DNA from: an uncultured Verrucomicrobiota bacterium
Lineage (GTDB): Bacteria > Verrucomicrobiota > Verrucomicrobiae > Opitutales > Opitutaceae
Reading direction: 5' to 3'
NCBI GenBank assembly: GCA_946481225.1
Contig: CAMLNJ010000084.1
Span: forward strand, 1 to 9,200
Length of the DNA: 9,200 nt
The notes below the pieces were generated by a model that worked only from the letters and a program-made list of their open reading frames with translations, had not been told where the DNA came from and did no database searches. A program made the translations under genes and the position numbers. This document shows, one piece after another, positions 7,519-9,200 of this stretch (its first letter is position 1; each line of letters starts with the position of its first letter).

Positions 7519-8452
7519 TGGAGATCGGACGGAGGACGCAGAAGATGCTGTGGGAACAGGTCGCCCAGGAACCGGGGACCCGTTTCGCGCGGTCCAGAAG
7601 GAAGCGGGCCAACTTGTTGCCGCCCCACCGGCGCCGGGCGCAGCGGGCGATGAAGCCGGCCGGGCCCGGGAGCGAGCCGTCCGGTTCCTTGTCGTTGAAC
7701 CAAAGGAGGCGGGACAGGTCGGCGTCCTCGAGCCGGGTGGATTCGACCTCGTAACCTATCTTGGCCGCCAAGGTGCGAAGCGCTTTTTCGGACCAGGCGG
7801 AGGAGTGGTGGGGCGGCCACGAAAGAGGATCGCTGGAAAGTCCGAGGAGGCTGCGGTGGCACGGCGCGCTGATGACGAGGCGGCGGGGGCGGAAGCGCTT
7901 CACGGTGCCGTGAACGAACGCGAGGGGATCCTCCACGTGTTCGATGACCTGCAGCATCGTCAGAATATCCACCGGCTCGGGCCAGCGTTCGGGCAATTCA
8001 TCCGGGCTGCGAACATCGAGGCCTTGCGCCTTGGCCGCGTGCAGCGAGTCGGGATTGATTTCCACGCCGGCGACCTCGACGCCCAAGGCTCGCGCCTCGA
8101 GGAGCAGTTCTCCGGCGCCGCAGCCGATGTCCACCAGCCGGCGAGGACGGTGGTCGCGCAGAACGGAGCGCAGGGCGTTTTTGTCCCAGCGGTTCGGGTC
8201 GTAATACCACGGGAACGTGCGGCCGAGGAACTCGTAGTAGTCGCCGTCGGCGGTGGCGCCGGGGGAATACCAGCGGAGGCCGCTCTCGGCGCAGTCGTAT
8301 TCCTGGACGGGGCGGGTGAAATATTTCGCCTGAAGCCCCGGGGGCAGGGGAGCTCCCATGTATTGCTCGTGGAGGCGGACGAGGGTCTCCGGGGAGAAGC
8401 GGCGGCCTGGTTTGCCGGCGAGGCCGGTGAGCGGGCAACGGGAGTCGTTCAT
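7511..8452 (-). CDS. Class I SAM-dependent methyltransferase (313 aa)
   Basis: A soluble methyltransferase, probably modifying a sugar of the polysaccharide made by this operon. The Rossmann core shows motif I VDIGCGAGELL (107-117), the acidic SAM-ribose residue in VAGVEINPDSL (127-137), and the VIEHVEDP segment (169-176) typical of Methyltransf_11/23-type enzymes. PPHHSSAWSEKAL (213-225) followed by a G-Y pair resembles the later part of that family. The N-terminal ~100 residues (C6, C54, ESGLRWY at 56-62) look like the extra domain seen in many cell-surface-locus methyltransferases, but no full zinc-binding cysteine set is visible. I chose ATG 8452 because it gives an ATGA overlap with the ATPase stop. 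An upstream in-frame ATG at 8503 would extend into the ATPase gene with unconserved-looking residues. The acceptor is unknown: sugar O-methylation, N-methylation or chain capping are all possible. Confidence 0.88.
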   Translation of the reverse strand: MNDSRCPLTGLAGKPGRRFSPETLVRLHEQYMGAPLPPGLQAKYFTRPVQEYDCAESGLRWYSPGATADGDYYEFLGRTFPWYYDPNRWDKNALRSVLRDHRPRRLVDIGCGAGELLLEARALGVEVAGVEINPDSLHAAKAQGLDVRSPDELPERWPEPVDILTMLQVIEHVEDPLAFVHGTVKRFRPRRLVISAPCHRSLLGLSSDPLSWPPHHSSAWSEKALRTLAAKIGYEVESTRLEDADLSRLLWFNDKEPDGSLPGPAGFIARCARRRWGGNKLARFLLDRAKRVPGSWATCSHSIFCVLRPISND

Positions 8453-9200
8453 GCGCGGGACCATGACGCGGTTTCCAGGTAGAGGCACTCGTTGGTCTGC
8501 CACGGCCAGGCCGGGCGCTGATCGATCATCACCACCTCAAAGGGGCAGGCGTGCTCGACGGTTTTGAAAACGGCGCCGTTGCGAGCCTCGGCGAAATACG
8601 CGCGCAGGTGGTAGCCTCCTTGAAACAGACGAAGGGAGGGTATGCGGCAGAGCAGCGTCGCGGGCGTGTTCGGGGGGTAGGCGGCGCCGTCCAGGTCGAA
8701 ATGATACGCCGCGGCGACCTGTTGGCCGGAGGTGTTGCAGATGTAGCACGACAGGCAGAGCTGACGCAGCGGAACGGGGATATCTATCTCGAAGCGGATT
8801 TCGAGAGGAGCCCCGTGGGCCTGCAGTCCCGCGCCTTCCGAGGTCTTGAGATCGATGCGGGCGATGCGTGGCGCTCCCGTCGGCGCGGAGTCGATGTAGA
8901 GATCGGCGCGTTCGTCGCGGTGCCGGAGGTAGCGGGAAATCGTTTCCGGGGTGCCGCCGAAAAAGGCCACGGAGCCGGCCTGAAGGAGCAGGGCTTTCGA
9001 GGTGAGCTGAAGCATCGTCTCGAGATTGTGGCTCACGAAGAGCACGGTGCGGCCCTGGTTGCGGGCGACGTCCTGCATCTTGCCGAGGCACTTTTTCTGG
9101 AACTGGGCGTCGCCGACGGCGAGGACCTCGTCGACGATCAGGATCTCCGGCTCGAGGTGCGCGGCGACCGCGAAGGCGAGGCGCACATACATGCCGCTCG
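8449..9200 (-). CDS. wzt: Wzt-like polysaccharide ABC transporter ATP-binding protein, C-terminal part (5' cut by window edge)
   Basis: This is the ATPase subunit of an ABC exporter for an O-antigen-type polysaccharide, acting at the inner face of the cytoplasmic membrane with a Wzm-like permease. The frame is open to the window edge and begins inside the ABC signature region (SGMYVRLAFAVA, just before and after the ATG at 9192). That ATG is internal and not the start. Counting from it, Walker B and D-loop are EILIVDEVLAVGD (16-28) and the switch histidine is in FVSHN (52-56). The ATPase fold ends near residue 90. About 150 further residues (about 100-247) form a second, strand-rich domain matching the position of the Wzt C-terminal carbohydrate-binding domain. 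Walker A and the Q-loop lie outside the window. The stop overlaps the methyltransferase start by four bases. The family is clear; the assignment of the C-terminal domain rests on position and general character. The gene symbol is by family analogy. Confidence 0.9.
   Translation of the reverse strand, partial: SGMYVRLAFAVAAHLEPEILIVDEVLAVGDAQFQKKCLGKMQDVARNQGRTVLFVSHNLETMLQLTSKALLLQAGSVAFFGGTPETISRYLRHRDERADLYIDSAPTGAPRIARIDLKTSEGAGLQAHGAPLEIRFEIDIPVPLRQLCLSCYICNTSGQQVAAAYHFDLDGAAYPPNTPATLLCRIPSLRLFQGGYHLRAYFAEARNGAVFKTVEHACPFEVVMIDQRPAWPWQTNECLYLETASWSRA

Noticed and set aside
7286..8482. 398-residue open frame on the plus strand opposite the methyltransferase and GT4 genes
   Set aside because: It spans two genes that each carry clear catalytic motifs on the minus strand. 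Its product is a Gly/Ala/Glu/Val mixture with no motif, and such antisense frames are expected at this GC content.
8450..8503. Longer methyltransferase start at ATG 8503
   Set aside because: It would add 17 residues overlapping the ATPase. ATG 8452 gives the same ATGA overlap as the other junctions and begins right at the family-like CPLTG sequence.
8449..9192. Start of the ABC ATPase at the ATG at 9192
   Set aside because: The codons before it (Ser-Gly) continue the ABC signature motif in frame, so this methionine is internal and the gene continues past the window edge.
1..9200. CRISPR arrays, tRNA/rRNA genes, insertion sequences, promoters or terminators
   Set aside because: No direct-repeat array, RNA-like fold, transposase, AT-rich promoter-like gap or hairpin followed by a T-run was seen. 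Coding sequence covers every base, and apparent repeats are only GC-rich codon runs.

Overview
The window is a single, gene-dense piece of a surface-polysaccharide locus from a very GC-rich bacterium. All ten genes I can support lie on the minus strand, so transcription runs from base 9200 towards base 1. The gene set is the tail of a Wzt-type ABC transporter ATPase, two SAM-dependent methyltransferases, five clear glycosyltransferases (two GT4, three GT2), one membrane acyltransferase, and the start of a sixth glycosyltransferase-like gene. This points to an O-antigen or similar polysaccharide exported by the ABC-transporter route, and so to a Gram-negative cell. The lineage cannot be fixed from the sequence. 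Leucine codons are strongly biased to CTC, and hand-counted 60-base rows are mostly 62-87% GC. A planctomycete/verrucomicrobial or proteobacterial source would all fit.

Layout in transcription order: partial ABC ATPase with a Wzt-like C-terminal domain (9200-8449); class I methyltransferase (8452-7511); GT4 glycosyltransferase (7518-6364); acyltransferase-3 integral membrane protein (6367-5270); GT2 (5273-4338); GT2 (4341-3403); GT4 (3406-2186); GT2 (2189-1164); FkbM-family methyltransferase (1167-418); and the N-terminal part of another glycosyltransferase-like protein (421-1, cut by the window edge). Each gene overlaps the next: eight junctions are 4-base ATGA/GTGA overlaps and one is 8 bases. 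There is no intergenic space, promoter, terminator, RNA gene, repeat array or mobile element inside the window. The operon continues past the right edge, where the rest of the ATPase and presumably a Wzm-like permease should lie.

How the genes work together (inference from families): the glycosyltransferases build an oligosaccharide repeat or chain on a lipid carrier at the cytoplasmic face. The methyltransferases and the acyltransferase add O-methyl and O-acyl groups. The ABC transporter, whose Wzt-like C-terminal domain may read the finished chain, exports it. No nucleotide-sugar synthesis genes are present in this segment.

The oddest point is at the left edge. The last ~40 codons of the leftmost frame read like the N-terminal region of an alphaproteobacterial class I polyhydroxyalkanoate synthase (PhaC), not like a glycosyltransferase. 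Base composition and codon choice change at the same place. This is either an assembly or recombination chimera or, less likely, a genuine fusion. I found no evidence for a wholly new biological system; the rest is an ordinary though unusually compact polysaccharide operon.
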